Assembly: GCA_944990035.1 (NCBI GenBank)
Contig: CALYLX010000126.1
Span: forward strand, 2,852,001 to 2,916,000
Source: Clitopilus passeckerianus
Taxonomy: Eukaryota; Basidiomycota; Agaricomycetes; Agaricales; Entolomataceae
Direction: 5' to 3'
Length of the DNA: 64,000 nucleotides
Position numbers and translations under genes: made by a program. Under the pieces are notes generated by a model. The model had not been told where the DNA came from. It was given only the letters and a program-made list of their open reading frames with translations, and did no database searches. Below are positions 36,256-48,600 of this stretch, in pieces. Numbering within the stretch: the stretch's first letter is position 1; each line of letters starts with the position of its first letter.

Positions 36256-39158
36256 TCAAATTGGTATACACGGGTAATTAATTAAGAATCTAGAAGCTGT
36301 TCCTTCTTGGTATCTAGGTGCCGGAGTCGAGGTGCCACTCGCTGAAGGAGTTGCCGCCTCGAGATCCCTCACTGCGTCGGTGGGCTCATAAACGGACAAC
36401 CGACGTTTCCGAGGCTTCGGCGCAGGTGAGATAGCGGTAGAGGCTTCGTTGGCAGTCGCCGCCGGGGCTGAGGTAGGTGTCTCGCTTGAGTCATCGTCCT
36501 CTGGTAGCGCCTGATCCAAGTCCTTGTCAGGTATCTAGGAGGTCGCAGTCAGTAACCTGACACAGATGAGTTGAGAGAAGATTCTTACCGGAAGACGGAC
36601 GAGGAAAGCTAGCATCGTGGAAACAGCTGCGTAGATGAACACTGTTTTGAGACTGATGGCATAGGAATCTCGCGCAATCTTCTCAATGTGTTTGGGCAGA
36701 GAAGAGACGACGTTCGATGAATGTCGGATTTTGCGGATCAACTGGGTAGGGAAAAGCATGAATGATGACAGAAGTATTAGGCAGAACATACGTCTTCTGC
36801 GCCGGGCCCGTTTATATACTTGCGAAGCTCTGAGTCGAGCTTGGACTGGAATACGGCTGAGGACACCGCGACACCGCCAACTTGACCTGTACGATAGATA
36901 ATGGGTAGGATTCTCGGGAAAGCGTGGTCTGAAAAGCTTACCGACGCCCCTCCATAGTTGCCCGAAGCCGGTTCCGACAGCCATTTGGGATGCTGGTTGC
37001 AAATGTCAGTCAAGACCTCATGCGGGGTTGAGCGGAGGTCTTACGGGGTAAGCGTACAAGCAGAGCAACTGGAGAAGACGATTAGCGACCAACGGGGGAC
37101 TTCGAGGTCATGATACGAGCTGACTTAACATGGTCTGGAGTACGATGGCGTTACCGAAACCAAGGGGAATCTGGGGCACTATGTTAGATAATAGTTTACG
37201 ACGCGTAGATCTGAATAAAACTTACAATGGCTAGCCAAGTTAGCAAAGGCGAAGAATCCTTGTTCAAGCTGGCAATCAAAGTCGCGCCAATGAACGGGAA
37301 CCAGCCAAAAGTCATGTTGATCATCTTGTACTTGCCCGTCATGTGCATCATATACCCTGCAAAAATGGAGCCCAGCGAGAGAGCCACGCTGTTTGGCATC
37401 AGGTGAAGGCCTAGGTCGGAATAAGTATGTTTGCTGAACAAAGGATGACGATCACATACCTGCAATAGACGCACTCTTCTTCTGGACGATTTGGAACCAC
37501 ATCGGGAAGTTGTAGATGATTGTGAAATTGCATGTTGCAACAAGGAAATTAGAGAGCCCGACGAGAACAGGTATCTTCCTCTTCAAGAGCGAAGGGGCGA
37601 GAACGGGCTCTGGGGATACGAAGAGCTCGACAAAAACGAAGCCAACGAAGCCAACACATGCAATTATCAGTGAGGCGATGACCGCGGGATTCGACCACTG
37701 TTATTGTCGTCAATCAGCATATGGAGGAGAGACGGCGATGGGACACATACTGGTAAGCCCTCATTGTACCTGGCACTGAGAAAGAGAAGGGCGGAACCGA
37801 CCTGGCGACATAATACAGTCAGAAGGATTTACAGAAGTCAAGCGAAGTGCAACTCACGGTTATCAGGAGGATGATACTGCCCCCATAATCTATCCTTTTC
37901 AGTACTTCTTTTGTACTTCTGCCCTTGCCCTGATCGAATCGTTGTCAACCAGGGAACCGTTAATTAAACCGCTAACTTTACCGGTGTCACATACTGCAGG
38001 AAGTATGATGTCGTCAAGAATGAAATAACGAAGGCAGGCGTCTGAATTATGAAGGCCCACCGCCAGCCTAACCTGCGAAACCAACTGTCAGAAACCCTCG
38101 CTTGGATTATATTGTTAACATACCAATCCGTCACCAGGCCACCAAACGGTCCCCCAAGGCCCATGGCCATCTAAATTGAAAGATTAGGTTGTCGATTTCG
38201 ATCAATGTGATTTGAAGGGACGGACTCCGTTGAACACGCTGGCCATGCCCTGCGCGAGACCTCGATCCTGTCCAATGGTCAGTAACTGGGGAACGATCGG
38301 GTAGGGGCGACAGACGTACACGCATGCTATACATGTCACTCACGATGATCCTAAAATCCGAGAGGAAACTCAGGACCACGGCATGTTCTGAATTGTATTC
38401 ACTTACGAGGACGTCGTCTGCAACCCGCCGCCGCCAATGCCTGAAAGCTAATGGGGTTCAAACTAAATGGAAGAGAAGCAATGGAGTAGTTGTGACATAC
38501 GAATCGAAAGAAGATCAGCATTTCCATACTGGTCGAAAGTCCACAGCCGAGAACCCCGAGACTGGTGAACGCTAAAGCCAAATGGTTAGCGCCCTTTCTT
38601 CCCAGGACATTGCAAAGCCGTCCATATAGAGGTGAGAATGTGCATGTTGACAGCAGATATCTACGGCCAAGAAGTTCAATAAATTATGTACGATATGGAT
38701 TAATGAACGCATAACTTACGCGGTTCCGAGCCAACTGGCTTGGTTAAATTTATTGAATTCAGAGGATATTGAGGGAATCACTGAAATTTGAATGAGCTGT
38801 AAGCAATGCATCTTTGTAGGTTGACAGGATGAGCGTCAAGACGCGCTTACTGGTTGGAACTAGCGTCTCTGTTGGGCCATTAGTTCATATTGCAATTTAT
38901 TACATAGGTACAACTTACGATTCAGAGCCTATCAAAGGTCATATTAACGGATATTGCGAAGTCGGAGCAAGCAGATGGACAAACCGAGAGAAAGGTCGCT
39001 GACCATATTCCTGCTAGAATTCCATATCGTGTCGACTTGGATATCTCGAGCGGACCAAGCCGGTCAGCGGAATTACTTCGGGCTCGAAAGGTGCCATGAC
39101 TGGCCGCAGAATTAGCTTCTGCAAGTAAGGGTTGAGCCTCCGACAAAGTTGAGGACAT
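36256..39158 (-). CDS. MFS transporter, DHA2 family, vacuolar basic amino acid (Vba/Fnx1) type
   Basis: A many-exon minus-strand gene starting at MSSTLSEAQPLLAEANS (39158) and ending at 36256. The N-tail has an acidic dileucine signal (EAQPLL), used for vacuolar delivery. TM1 continues into LVPTMIPSISSEF; the family signature NQASWLGTAYLLSTCTFSPLYGRLCNVLGRKGAN follows in separate blocks, then SSIIVSDMYSMRDRGLAQG (MFS motif C region), GGPFGGLVTDWLGWRWAF and late helices around ASQ..VGTGFGQLWRGVG and QVGGVAVSSAVF. The C-tail is hydrophilic (EDDDSSETPTSAP). Relatives Vba1-3 and Fnx1/2 move Lys, His, Arg or Asn into the vacuole. Exons 2 and 3 are 10 nt (38919-38928) and 18 nt (38851-38868). All junctions checked are in frame; one acceptor (CATTAG, not the nearby TTTCAG) was chosen because it alone yields FLSGIGGGGLQTT. 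Confidence 0.9.
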
Positions 39159-40306
39159 GAGCAACAGTTGACCAGCCGGATGTGTGCTGTGCCTCAATGG
39201 ATGACGGACATGAGAAGGGTGTGTGGAAATGTTGTACCAAGTATAGCACTGGTTCAAGTTGCTGCCGCCATCTCGTTTCTCGGCCGTTCGGAGTAAACTT
39301 TGCCGATTGATCAGCCGGACCGTGGGACCGCCAATTGGCAGCGGCTTTAGATTACGACAATCATCATTGGCGAAATTTGCGAACGGGATGAACAACTTGT
39401 CCTCCAGCTGTGGCGCTGTTAATCTTCCTTTTTCAAATACTCGATGACAGCCGAAATGCGTCGTCTTGCCTACAGCCTTGTTCACTCCTGCTGCGTTCTG
39501 ACCCACCCTTCACACGGCCTGCTTTAAGTGCTCGATGAGAAGATGGGAGGATCATTTGACTGTCACTCCAAACATTATCGCTTGATGACGATCCAGTAGA
39601 TTGGCCTAGCGGCAATTAAGATCCACGGGTAATGGATGGGGAAATCATCGTGACGTGCAATATTGACATTTCCCCTGATCAACCTACCCGCTGCACCTCA
39701 TCACTGTGACGGAAAGAAATTTGGTAGCACCGATTTCTCGGAGACGTGCTGCCGGAGAATTGCAAGGTTCTTCTCCTTTAGCGTGGGGATACATGCTGAT
39801 ACATGTCGAAAAGATGGTCAGACAGAAACACCATCACGACAAGGCTCATTGCGCTGCCCAGATCCAGTCTGCCAAACTCATTAACCGAATCACCACACAT
39901 TGATAACGTTGGACGCGCCCCTGCAGAGGTAGCAGCTAGAGTTCTGTCATTCTCACGACTGTTAGTTAAAAGCGGTAATATTGGTAGTTACATATTGTAT
40001 CGTCACCATGTGCGGGCCTTGGACTTCCGATTCTTCGACGACTGCCACCAGCATCTCCAATACTTGGGACTAGCGCCCGTTTGCTCCCCAACCGTCCAGG
40101 CCATTGTGGTCGCGTGCAACTCAACATCAGCGCGGTCAATTCGGAACGACGTTCGAATGCGGTTCTCGTGGACACAGATATCAAGATTATGAACGACACG
40201 TATAATACACCATACAGAATAAATAGGCATAAATCATTCGGAAAACATTGAAACGAAGATCAAAACAAAGAAGAGAAGTGTCTACGAAGGCGTCTAGGGC
40301 ATGTCA
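39159..40306. other. Intergenic region without a supported gene
   Basis: The frame of transporter exon 1 stays open upstream to 39506 but lacks any family sequence there, so I treat it as 5' region. ORFs at 39.7-40.2 kb lie on both strands without motif. Nothing else seen. Confidence 0.5.
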
Positions 40307-40816
40307 TCAACCATAGAGATGGCGTCGTTGTTCGCAGGTTGGGCACAATCTATCCAAGTGTGGAGCTGGTAAAGTGTTGGGAATCAGAATCAATGTATCA
40401 ATCGTTGACAATCACTCACAGTACTGCTCTGGCCACATGCGCCTAGAAGAGTTCAAGCGGTCAGAGCTGGCTCAATTCATGCAAAAGGAGTCCTCACTGT
40501 TGGATACAAGTTCGAGCGCACTGCGGGAATTGGCAGCCGGGAGGGTGGCTCGGGCTAAAGCGGCAGTTGGGACGATCACAGGATATCTGCGAGGTTGTGT
40601 TAATTGTTGGCCTCCCTGGAGAGATGGCTCAGCTCACCTGTTCGTCGGGCTATCGGAGACGAGTCAGCGAAGCAGAACAACGTAGCCGTCGTTTCACGCA
40701 CCTGAGCGACCATGTGGTTGCATCTAGTGTAGACGTTACAGACTCTATAGCGCGAGGTGCATCAGCGAGAGGTTTCTGGAAAACGGGAATTTGACGAACT
40801 GGCGATAGCGGCACAT
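40307..40816 (-). CDS. Small Cys/His-rich protein of six tiny exons (80 residues)
   Basis: Exons 40816-40800 (17 nt), 40744-40702 (43), 40649-40638 (12), 40586-40498 (89), 40442-40420 (23) and 40365-40307 (59) sum to 243 nt, exactly 80 codons plus stop. Every intron is 50-56 nt except one of 54-55, all with GT/AG; CTGAT and CTGAC branch-like sites are visible in the first two. The protein starts MCRYRQVCNVYTRCNH and continues PDEQISCDRPNCRFSPSH, QCARTC, WPEQYSP and LDRLCPTCEQRR. Cys/His at 2, 8, 14, 16, 27, 32, 38, 42, 47, 51, 69 and 72 suggest two or three zinc sites. It fits a family of short MC-x-R-x-starting proteins I know from mushroom genomes with no assigned function. No signal peptide, so probably cytosolic. 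The longest single-frame ORFs here are not the gene. Confidence 0.75.
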
Positions 40817-40910
40817 GATTAAAATCCGGAGTGTTGTTTGAATGAGGGGTGAGAAGAAGGATAGGGAACTGGGTTCGCTTGGTGATAGTTTTCGACCCCA
40901 AGACGGCCGA

Positions 40911-40918
40911 CTTTTATA
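40911..40918 (-). promoter_or_regulatory. TATA box of the Cys/His-rich small gene
   Basis: TATAAAAG on the minus strand, 95 bp upstream of the ATG at 40816; a well-formed element that independently supports the gene model. Confidence 0.55.
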
Positions 40919-41828
40919 AGGATTCCTAAGGGCTGTGAAATAAGTGTGATCCCTGCAATCATTGTCACCACTTCATCCAAGATCATAGCAAAAGTGAGAA
41001 TCGGGGATATAGTTTTAGGTACTCCTTGCGTAATCAGGTTCCAGAATAACCTTCACGCTAGTCCATTCTTGCAATTCGAGCAGAGGAATTCTTTTCCGGC
41101 GACACAACCACAGCCGAGTTAGATACCCGCACTCATCAGTTGCCGCTGCTCGACGGTTCCCGGCGAGGGTGTTGTATAGCTGTCGATTCCTCCGAAAGGA
41201 TGGAATGACTTGCAACTTGTGAGTCAATATGGCTCTGCTCGTATCGTTCGCGCAAAGGCTGCTGAGGGGTGAAGGTGAAATCGAGTCATTGTCGGATGCG
41301 TTTCTGTGCGATGCCCAACTAGCAGTGAAGGCCGAGCAAATAGGAGATGTTCCCTTGGACGGTCCCTGGGTGCTGAAAGTCGTGAACTCTCCGAATTAGG
41401 AAGTTTAATCCGTAGCTGCGATACGGACCTTTGGTAAAAGAGTATCAAATTAGCACAGAACGGTCAAAACATAGGCGTTTGAAAGGATTGAGGGGAATCT
41501 CCTCAAGATTGGCGAACCACTTCGTCCAAGTTGACTCTCGCATCAGCCATCAGCCAAATACGCGTTTAGCACCACCGGCTTACGTATCGCCATGCTTTGA
41601 TGGGGTTAATTTCGTTGTTCTAGACTCAAAGCCAAACAACTAACCTTGGACCAGTTCGCCGATAGTGACGATATTGAACCCAATTCGGTTTGTTATCAGC
41701 TACTACGTAGGGATGACTGACGCTAGAAATCCGCCCCCTCGCAGAAACAATGACGAATAAACCTCGGAAGACGGGAAAACGACCCAAGAATTTTCTAGAC
41801 CAAACTGTATTTTAGGTTCCGTCAAAGT

Positions 41829-42279
41829 ATGAATTGGATGGAAATTCTGAGTCTTCTTTTCGCCTCTACTTTACAGGACTCGATAGGACTTGCCTCATCG
41901 ATAGGCGAAAGCCAAGAGGAGAAATCCAAATCAAGAGCCGCTCGGAGGCATCAAACACAGGTGGATCGTCTTTTGATCGTTTTGTCCTTGGTTCTGACGG
42001 AAAACAAGGATGTCCCAAACCAGCGTAGCGAGAGACAGAAATCTTCAAAGTCTCAGCTGAAACTTGTACGTTTCATTCTCTACCCTATTAGCACTGACTT
42101 ATTGCTCTTACTTTGTCCAGAGAGATGCCAAAGCGATGCTCCTGGCGCAGCGCGCTCATGTGAGGAAATCAAAGGCCAAGCAGAGGAAAGAGAAGTCCTC
42201 GGTAAATTCATCTGAGACGAAGGTAACCTCGGATGTCAAACCCGGCTCAGCCGTTAAAAAAAGGGTGGCTTTCGCCTGA
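41829..42279 (+). CDS. Possible small basic protein
   Basis: A low-confidence model of three exons: 41829 to about 41961 (MNWMEILSLLFASTLQ start), about 42010-42065 and about 42121-42279. The last intron has a GTACGT donor and TTTGTCCAG acceptor and links QLKL to RDAKAMLLAQRAHVRKSKAKQ. The first proposed intron (48 nt, in frame, CTGAC branch-like site) is optional. The C-terminal part is strongly basic and helical (AKQRKEKS), and ends KKRVAFA, which fits a PP1-docking RVxF pattern, though short patterns occur by chance. No family is recognised. The start is the weakest point. Confidence 0.35.
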
Positions 42280-44227
42280 GTCCGTTGGGAGCTCAAGATT
42301 ATACTGGGAGGCCTCATCCGCTGGTCTGACTCTTCCCAATCCGGATTCTATCACAGCATAGCGGTGCAGCGACTCAGAAAACCTCCCGTCCTGTACACAT
42401 ATGTTCGGAAATCTATTGTGAATCATTGAGACTCACGTTTAGAATGGGAGACCACGAAAGCCCGTGGGGTAATCACCAATTTTTGGTCCGATATCTCCAA
42501 GTTAATGGATCCATAACGTACGTCACACTTTGAACATTGATTTAGAACACATACGGAATCAAGGAGAACGCTCCAGGCTTTCGTTCACGTTCTCGTCATG
42601 TGTTCATAGTCCATTGACACTCAGTGTCAAAGCCGTGCCTCAAGGAGTAGTGTGATTCTTGCGCTTCATATTGATGGACGCAACGGGCTTAAACTCGGAG
42701 ACCTGCCGGACAAGGTTTTGTCCCATCAATTCTGACCTGGGACGGCTATCTCGACATCTTCACATGAAGCCCGACATGGTTTCATGAATGTACGACGGCT
42801 TCACCTTTCACATGATGCTATAGGTAGGAAGTGATACCCGATGGAGGACTACGAGCTCGGAGAATGAGAAGACCCTCGCTAGGATGCCATCTGCGGATAG
42901 TCGATTGAAGGGTGCCGTCACCGATGCGGGGGTAGATTGTTTTGACCCTTATTACCGCACCAGGCGCTCGGTTTTAACTGTGTCGCCGCTTTAGTGTATG
43001 CGCCACGAAATTTCTTACACTTGCTCGATATACCTCCGCTCGTACCTAACCTGCGGCAAATCGATCGCGTGTGACGTCTTGCATCCGGTCAGTGCATCGG
43101 TATCAACGGTACCAAGAGTTTCAATACTGTAAACCAGTCCCTGAGGTGTTGGGTCACCAAAATCATTGTGCCACGGCTTCGATCGGGAACGACACTTGTC
43201 ACCGAGGGTCTTCGTTGTGTTCATTTCCATACCTAGGCACACTAATTCTCGCCATCGATCTCTGATAATTGCGTACTCAATGAAATGCAATTCATTCGTT
43301 CTATTAGGGACCATACACCACCCTGAAAAGATCGATTCCGACAGTGGCCTTCCTAAGAATGAGATATGGCCCGGGTTGAATCTCTGGGATGAAAAATACG
43401 GCCCGAACGTGCGAACATGTTGGAATTCTGAGCCTGCCAGAGTCGTCTTCACAAGGAGTCGTAGTACATTTAATTATCAGGCCAACCCTGGAACCATCAC
43501 ACTCAACATCCTCACACGGAGACAGTCGAATATTAGCGGCCTAGCAAGCAAGACAACGGTAGAAATGGCATGCCTGACCCAGGCCTCTCGACTGGTGCCC
43601 ACCTCATCATGTTCATGCCGTCAACGGACTGAGCAGGCGGACTGATGTGGAGCAGGAAAGTTGTTTTTCCACTGAGAAAAGGGTGGATATTTTTCCGCCT
43701 CCGGTGCTGTTATGATGCCCTGAAGTATCTACTCACGATGATCTGTATCGTCGTCAATGTCCACTTTGGTCGCTGGAGTGTACGAGTGTTCCCTTATCGG
43801 CCGAAAGGCTGGAGTTCCAATACAGCACTGAATTTTGGGGTTCTGAGCGAGGGGTGTTGTACCTTGAACCTTCGCTGTCTTCAACTTGAGGTTGTATTCC
43901 ATTGGCGGTGTGCATCATGCGGGAGGTTACAATGAACAAAATTGCTTCTTTGGGCTTGACGCCTGCTCGGGACTGTCTCGTCCTGTGTGTGCGTTGGATA
44001 CATTCAGAACAGGGAACATGCTGAGCAGTGGCATTGTGACAGGGAGGGAGTGATAGCCGGGAAACAGATCTTACCATATTTGGTTCTCTTGGATCGGGCT
44101 TGTGGTCAGTCCAGCACGTGACTCGAGGTCACTGATCATGTTGCTTGAACCCGAACTTCGAAGTTGCAATTGAAGCCGTCCTCAACGTTGGCAATAACGA
44201 GCGCGCCCTTTCACGGAACCTTGACAC
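42280..44227. other. Region without a supported gene
   Basis: Frames of 145 and 159 codons overlap on opposite strands at 43.0-43.65 kb, and a 107-codon minus frame lies at 43.75-44.08 kb. None carries a motif, signal peptide or convincing splice links, and the opposite-strand pair cannot both be real. The end holds the promoter of the next gene. Confidence 0.45.
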
Positions 44228-45949
44228 ATGGCAAAAATCTCGATACTACCAGGTAGTCCAGACAAGAGGGTCCTCCCTAAAGGCCATTCTGACTCAAATG
44301 ACTCGACTTGGACACCACAGCCATCTCAATATGAACCGCCTGAAGTATACTTGGAGTCGCTATTACAAAAACAACACGAACTATCTGGATTAACGCAAGA
44401 TGTACCACCGTCACCTTCATCATCGCCCATGAAAGACGAGGCCTTCAACTCTCGGGTTGAATTGGTCAGAGTCCGCGTCAAGAAGGCATTCGAATACGCT
44501 AATGGGGACCCAGCAGACGGGAAGTGGAGCAATCTAATTCGACTACTTCACCTGCGGTCAACTATGGGCGGTGTAAGGTGGTCAGGCACTAATAACGAAG
44601 CCAAAATAGCAGGCCCCGCTCTCGGCGAGGTTAACTCTGAAACACAAGTGAACCAGCCCGAACTTGACCAGCAATGTTCGAGACGCAAAGCTTTCGGAAG
44701 AAGGTTCAAGTTTGCCAGGAGACAATTGAAGCACAGGAGGCTCCGATGGAGAATGAGCCCCTGCATTCAATAGGATCAGACCCAGACAAGACCGAAAAAG
44801 CAAAGCCCACGCTGGTTGTTTCACGGACTGGCAACCTCAAGAACGCGAAGCTTTCTTTCCCCGTGGTGAAGAGGTCAAGCTTTGCGACAACAGGGAAACC
44901 GAAGACGACTCCGCCTACTCCGCCTCCCCCGCCTCCCCAACACTCGCAGCCTCAACAACGCGAAGAAAAGCCTTCCGATCGTTCCCCAGAGCACCCGCAT
45001 CGCGAAATTACCGATATTTCTGAATCAGTACGCCCACTTCAGTACAGTATCATATCCCTAAGATGGCTAATTCTCCTTCTAGTCGTTTTTGCCCCCTTCA
45101 TTCCCGTCTGACCTGGTCACATCAACTCCAACCCGAACTGACGACAAGAAGCATAAACCTGCGCATATCCCCAAGGTCCCTGATTCACTAGACGCTGTGC
45201 TAAAGCAGCTGCCGTTGCCACCCATAGCATCCACTTCTTCGGATGACCCCACCTTCCTTACACCTTCTCGGCCCCCTCGCGCCGTCCCCAGCTCACCCCA
45301 GAAACGAGCCCGATCCGTAACACCTGGAAACGCCGGAAAGAGGGCGCGGTCAGGAGATGCTCCCGAAGATGACAATACAGCACATCCTGCTCAGCCGGAG
45401 ACACCAACGCACAAGACGCTGCCCACCTTGACAGAGCTTTTGGCCTCGTCCAAAAAGTCCCAGAAAAGGAAAGGCAAAGCAAAGGCCATTGCTCCTCCAG
45501 CAGATGATGACGTTTTCTTGAGGCCTGCGCAATCCGGGCTTTTGCTGAAAACACCGAATTCACCCGTTTTCCCGCCTTTGGATGGTCTACCTCAGAGCAC
45601 ACAGCAATTGCGCTCAGCTTCTCCCCTCCCGGCATACGACGGTGCTGCATCTCCTACAAAATCTCTCTCATCTCTGGCAGCCTCGGACTCAGACGATGAA
45701 GAGGACGGTGGTCAGAAGGAGATTGCGTTTGATGACTCGATTGAGTTCAACCCGCCCTTCTTCTCAACTCAGCCCGAGAACGCTGCCCTTGCCAAAGCGG
45801 GCATCAATGATGCGTCGAGCACGTTCATGGGATACAACTCCCAATATAACGTCAATGACAGGGTTGATGAGGTTGTCAAGTTCATGGACGATGATATCGA
45901 CTACGACAAATGGATGAAATATCCGGAGGCCGAGGAGGAGGAGAGCTGA
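44228..45949 (+). CDS. Proline-rich protein of nuclear type, function unknown
   Basis: Two exons, 44228-45027 and 45083-45949 (GTACGC donor, TTCTAG acceptor), about 555 residues if one missing base is allowed. The first exon changes frame near 44668, where ELDQQ in one frame is followed by MFETQSFRKKVQV in another; an A lost from a short A run explains it, and total length is then a multiple of three. The protein is largely disordered: PPTPPPPPPQHSQ, KRARSVTPGNAGKRARSGD (nuclear localisation type), an acidic patch (DSDDEEDGG) and a more ordered C-terminus (FMGYNSQYNVNDRVDEVVKF, DIDYDKWMKYPEAEEEES). A short helical segment lies at SRVELVRVRVKKAFEYAN. No domain is recognised. It is tail to tail with shugoshin, 317 bp apart. 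Confidence 0.65.
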
Positions 45950-46265
45950 TACTTACGCAACCAAAACTTTTCCTCACCAATGCTTGTTTGTTCTTGTACC
46001 ACGACTTGCATCACCTATTTTTATATTTCTCATACCCCTGTTGTGCTTGTTTCGATTTACCATGTTGTAATTATTAAAACAGACTGGAATGTAAAGGACA
46101 GGTTGTGGGCTGCATCGAAAATAATGCATACATAGAGTAAATACCCAAATACCCCAAAAAATAAAGAAAGTAAGTAAAGTTGGTGTAGGTCGTGAATGTC
46201 GTTATGGTGTTCATGAATACAAATAGGGGCTTCCGGCTCCCCTGATAATTAATCACGTTAGGTGA

Positions 46266-48272
46266 TCACACCGCCATGCTATGCCGCCTGCCGCCCTCGT
46301 CGCCACTTGTGGAACCCTTCCTGCTACTTGTGCTGTTGGTTCTTCTCCTTCCTTCCACCCACGAAGAGGTGCCCAATCTCCCGACAAACTCAGCATCCGC
46401 TTGCGTGCCGGCACTATCGTCGCTGTCTTCATCTTCGTTGAATGGCAGCTGGGGACGGGATTTTTTCTTCTTCACCGCTGACGATGATGATGATGAGGAT
46501 GACGAAGATGGACGTGGTGGCATTGGTGTATTGCCTGCTGCTGATGCTGGCCGCGATAGTGGTAAAGGCAGGGTAAGAGGATCTAGTGCTCCACCATTAC
46601 TGCGTCGAGGAGCTCCCAGGAAGGTCGAGTATCAGCACCACGGTCGGGATGGAGGTCTTCTGGCGGTAGCCGGTGGCCGGGGAGGGATGCTGATGATGAG
46701 GCTCGTTTCTTGAGTGGCGCTGCTCCAGGAGCTGGGTCGGGTTTCCGCATTTTCCTGTGGTTGGGCGGTGTTAATTTCAGCAATCTAGTACAGTGGTGGA
46801 GACTTACGTGTTGAGCTTGGGCTCCGCATAGTTGACACTCTTCCTAGCCCGTCGTTCTCGACCACCTGTTGCCAGGGAGTCTGAGTCAACAGGAGGGGGG
46901 CTGGTAGATAGCCGAGCTGGGGATGATGGTGACTTTTCAATCGCATTTCGAGCGTTCGCCAGAGCGGAGCTTTCTGCGTCAAGTTCATGTACTGAAAAAT
47001 AGGATGTCAGTATCATGGTGCGAATGCGAAAAAATGTAGCCTCATACCAGTGTTGCCTATGGGAGAGAGAGCTGGACGGGGATTAGCGGTGTCTTTGATG
47101 CGAGCCTTGCCCCCACCATCTTTGTCGCTTTCCTCTTCCATTCTCTCTCTCGCCCGTTTCTTCTCGCGTGGTTGGGGGATGACATCGCTTCCGGAGTCTC
47201 GTTCTTCCAGTATTTCGCGTTCCTTCCCTCGGCTCTTTCTCCTCTCCTTCTTGGGTGCCGGCACCAGCTCCTCAACATCGATATCCATATCCGTGTCCAA
47301 CTTGGCCTCGCCTCTTATCGCAGCATTCTCCTCTTCTGCTTCGGCCAGCCCAGCTGCTCGCCGGATCGGCGAACCGAAAGCAGGACTCGGAGATCTGGGG
47401 ACCGAAAGTGCCTCATTCGGTATGGAAATTAGGCCACTCTGTCTCCTCGAGGACTTTCCACGTTTGGTAACAGTCGAAGTTTCCATTTCTGGTTCTTCGA
47501 AAACATTTGGGGGTGGAGTAGACATTCGAGATGGAAGCGGCAATCGAGAACCAGACAAGCGTGGCCTATCCTTGGACTTTCTTAGCATGGGACTAGGGGT
47601 TTTTCGGGCATCTTCAGAGGTGGAATGTTCGGGTTCTTCTTCCTCGTCGATTCCAGGAACATTTGGTGCCCTGGAGAGGCGATTCATTTGCGGTGAATCC
47701 GGGCTAGTGTGAAGAGCTGAAGGTGCGTATTTGGCACGAGGTGAGGGAGGCGCGGTAGGTTCAGGAGGTGCTGTGCTTATATTAAAAGCCTGACGGAGAT
47801 AGGCGAGGTGTTTCGTTAAGTTCAGTGTCTGCGAGGCTTGGTTAATCTCATTTTGTTGGAAATAGAGTTGACGGCTGGCACTTACAGCAAGCTCAGTCTC
47901 GGCAAGGACGGTACGTGACTTCTCTCGTTCACGTTTCACTTGGGCATGGAGAGCGATTTCGGCTGCACGGAGGCGAAGATTCTCGACATGTAAGACGGAT
48001 ACCTGGCTGTTGAGCTCTTCGATCCGTACGCTCAGTGTAGAATTAAGCCTAGCGGAAACATCATAAGTTAGATCCCTCGTCGTCACTGTGGCCAGCTCAC
48101 TTTGTTATGTGCTTGTTGGCGAGCAGAAATTTCTTCTTGACTAAAGATAATGCCACCAACTTCATCAGGGTTGCCAGAACCTGGGGTTAAAAAGCCACTC
48201 ACAGTTCTCAAACTCTAGTAATGCATCATTTTGCCCAGCACCGAGCGAGTTTCTGGACTCTCGTCTGCTCAT
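46266..48272 (-). CDS. SGO1: Shugoshin, centromeric cohesin protector
   Basis: Six exons: 48272-48203, 48140-48101, 48048-47886, 47828-47048, 46991-46808 and 46754-46266. The N-terminal coiled coil (about 20-110: ENFKKKFLLANKHITKLNST, VRIEELNSQVSVLHVENLRL) is the PP2A-binding region of shugoshins. A long disordered, phospho-site-rich middle follows, then the shugoshin C-terminal motif ARKSVNYAEPKLNTKMRKPD (split by intron 5), which binds phosphorylated H2A at centromeres. The protein guards cohesin from separase in meiosis and supports chromosome bi-orientation in mitosis. Exons total 1727 nt, one short. In the unshifted frame it stops at 46583; with one base restored near 46615 (a GGG run) it continues through a Ser-rich acidic tail to RRHSMAV at 46266, about 575 residues. 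I favour the longer form. Confidence 0.85.
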
Positions 48273-48600
48273 CGTTCTTGCCAGCGACGAGCGCTAGTTC
48301 TGCGGTCGAAAGAATGGAAGGCGAAGACGTTTTTGTTTAGAGCAACACGCTCTGATGCGAAGAACGCTGGTGCACGTGACCAAAACGTTCATCTTGGATC
48401 AGATTTACCAGACTAGGAACTCTGAATTGGGCAAGGAATGGGTGTATCATGCCTCATTGCACGCTCAAAGAAGGAAAACATGGCTTTTCACAACCGCAGG
48501 TAGCGGATCAGATAGGAGAAAGGAGTACAAGCCCGCAAGGATGTATTACAAGGATTAATGAGCTAAAACGTGGTCTCTCGATATCAATTACTCCGATCAT

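Noticed and set aside
43015..43645. Opposing 145- and 159-codon ORFs
   Set aside because: Both cannot be real, neither has a motif or homology I recognise, and no introns are needed, unlike nearly all real genes here.
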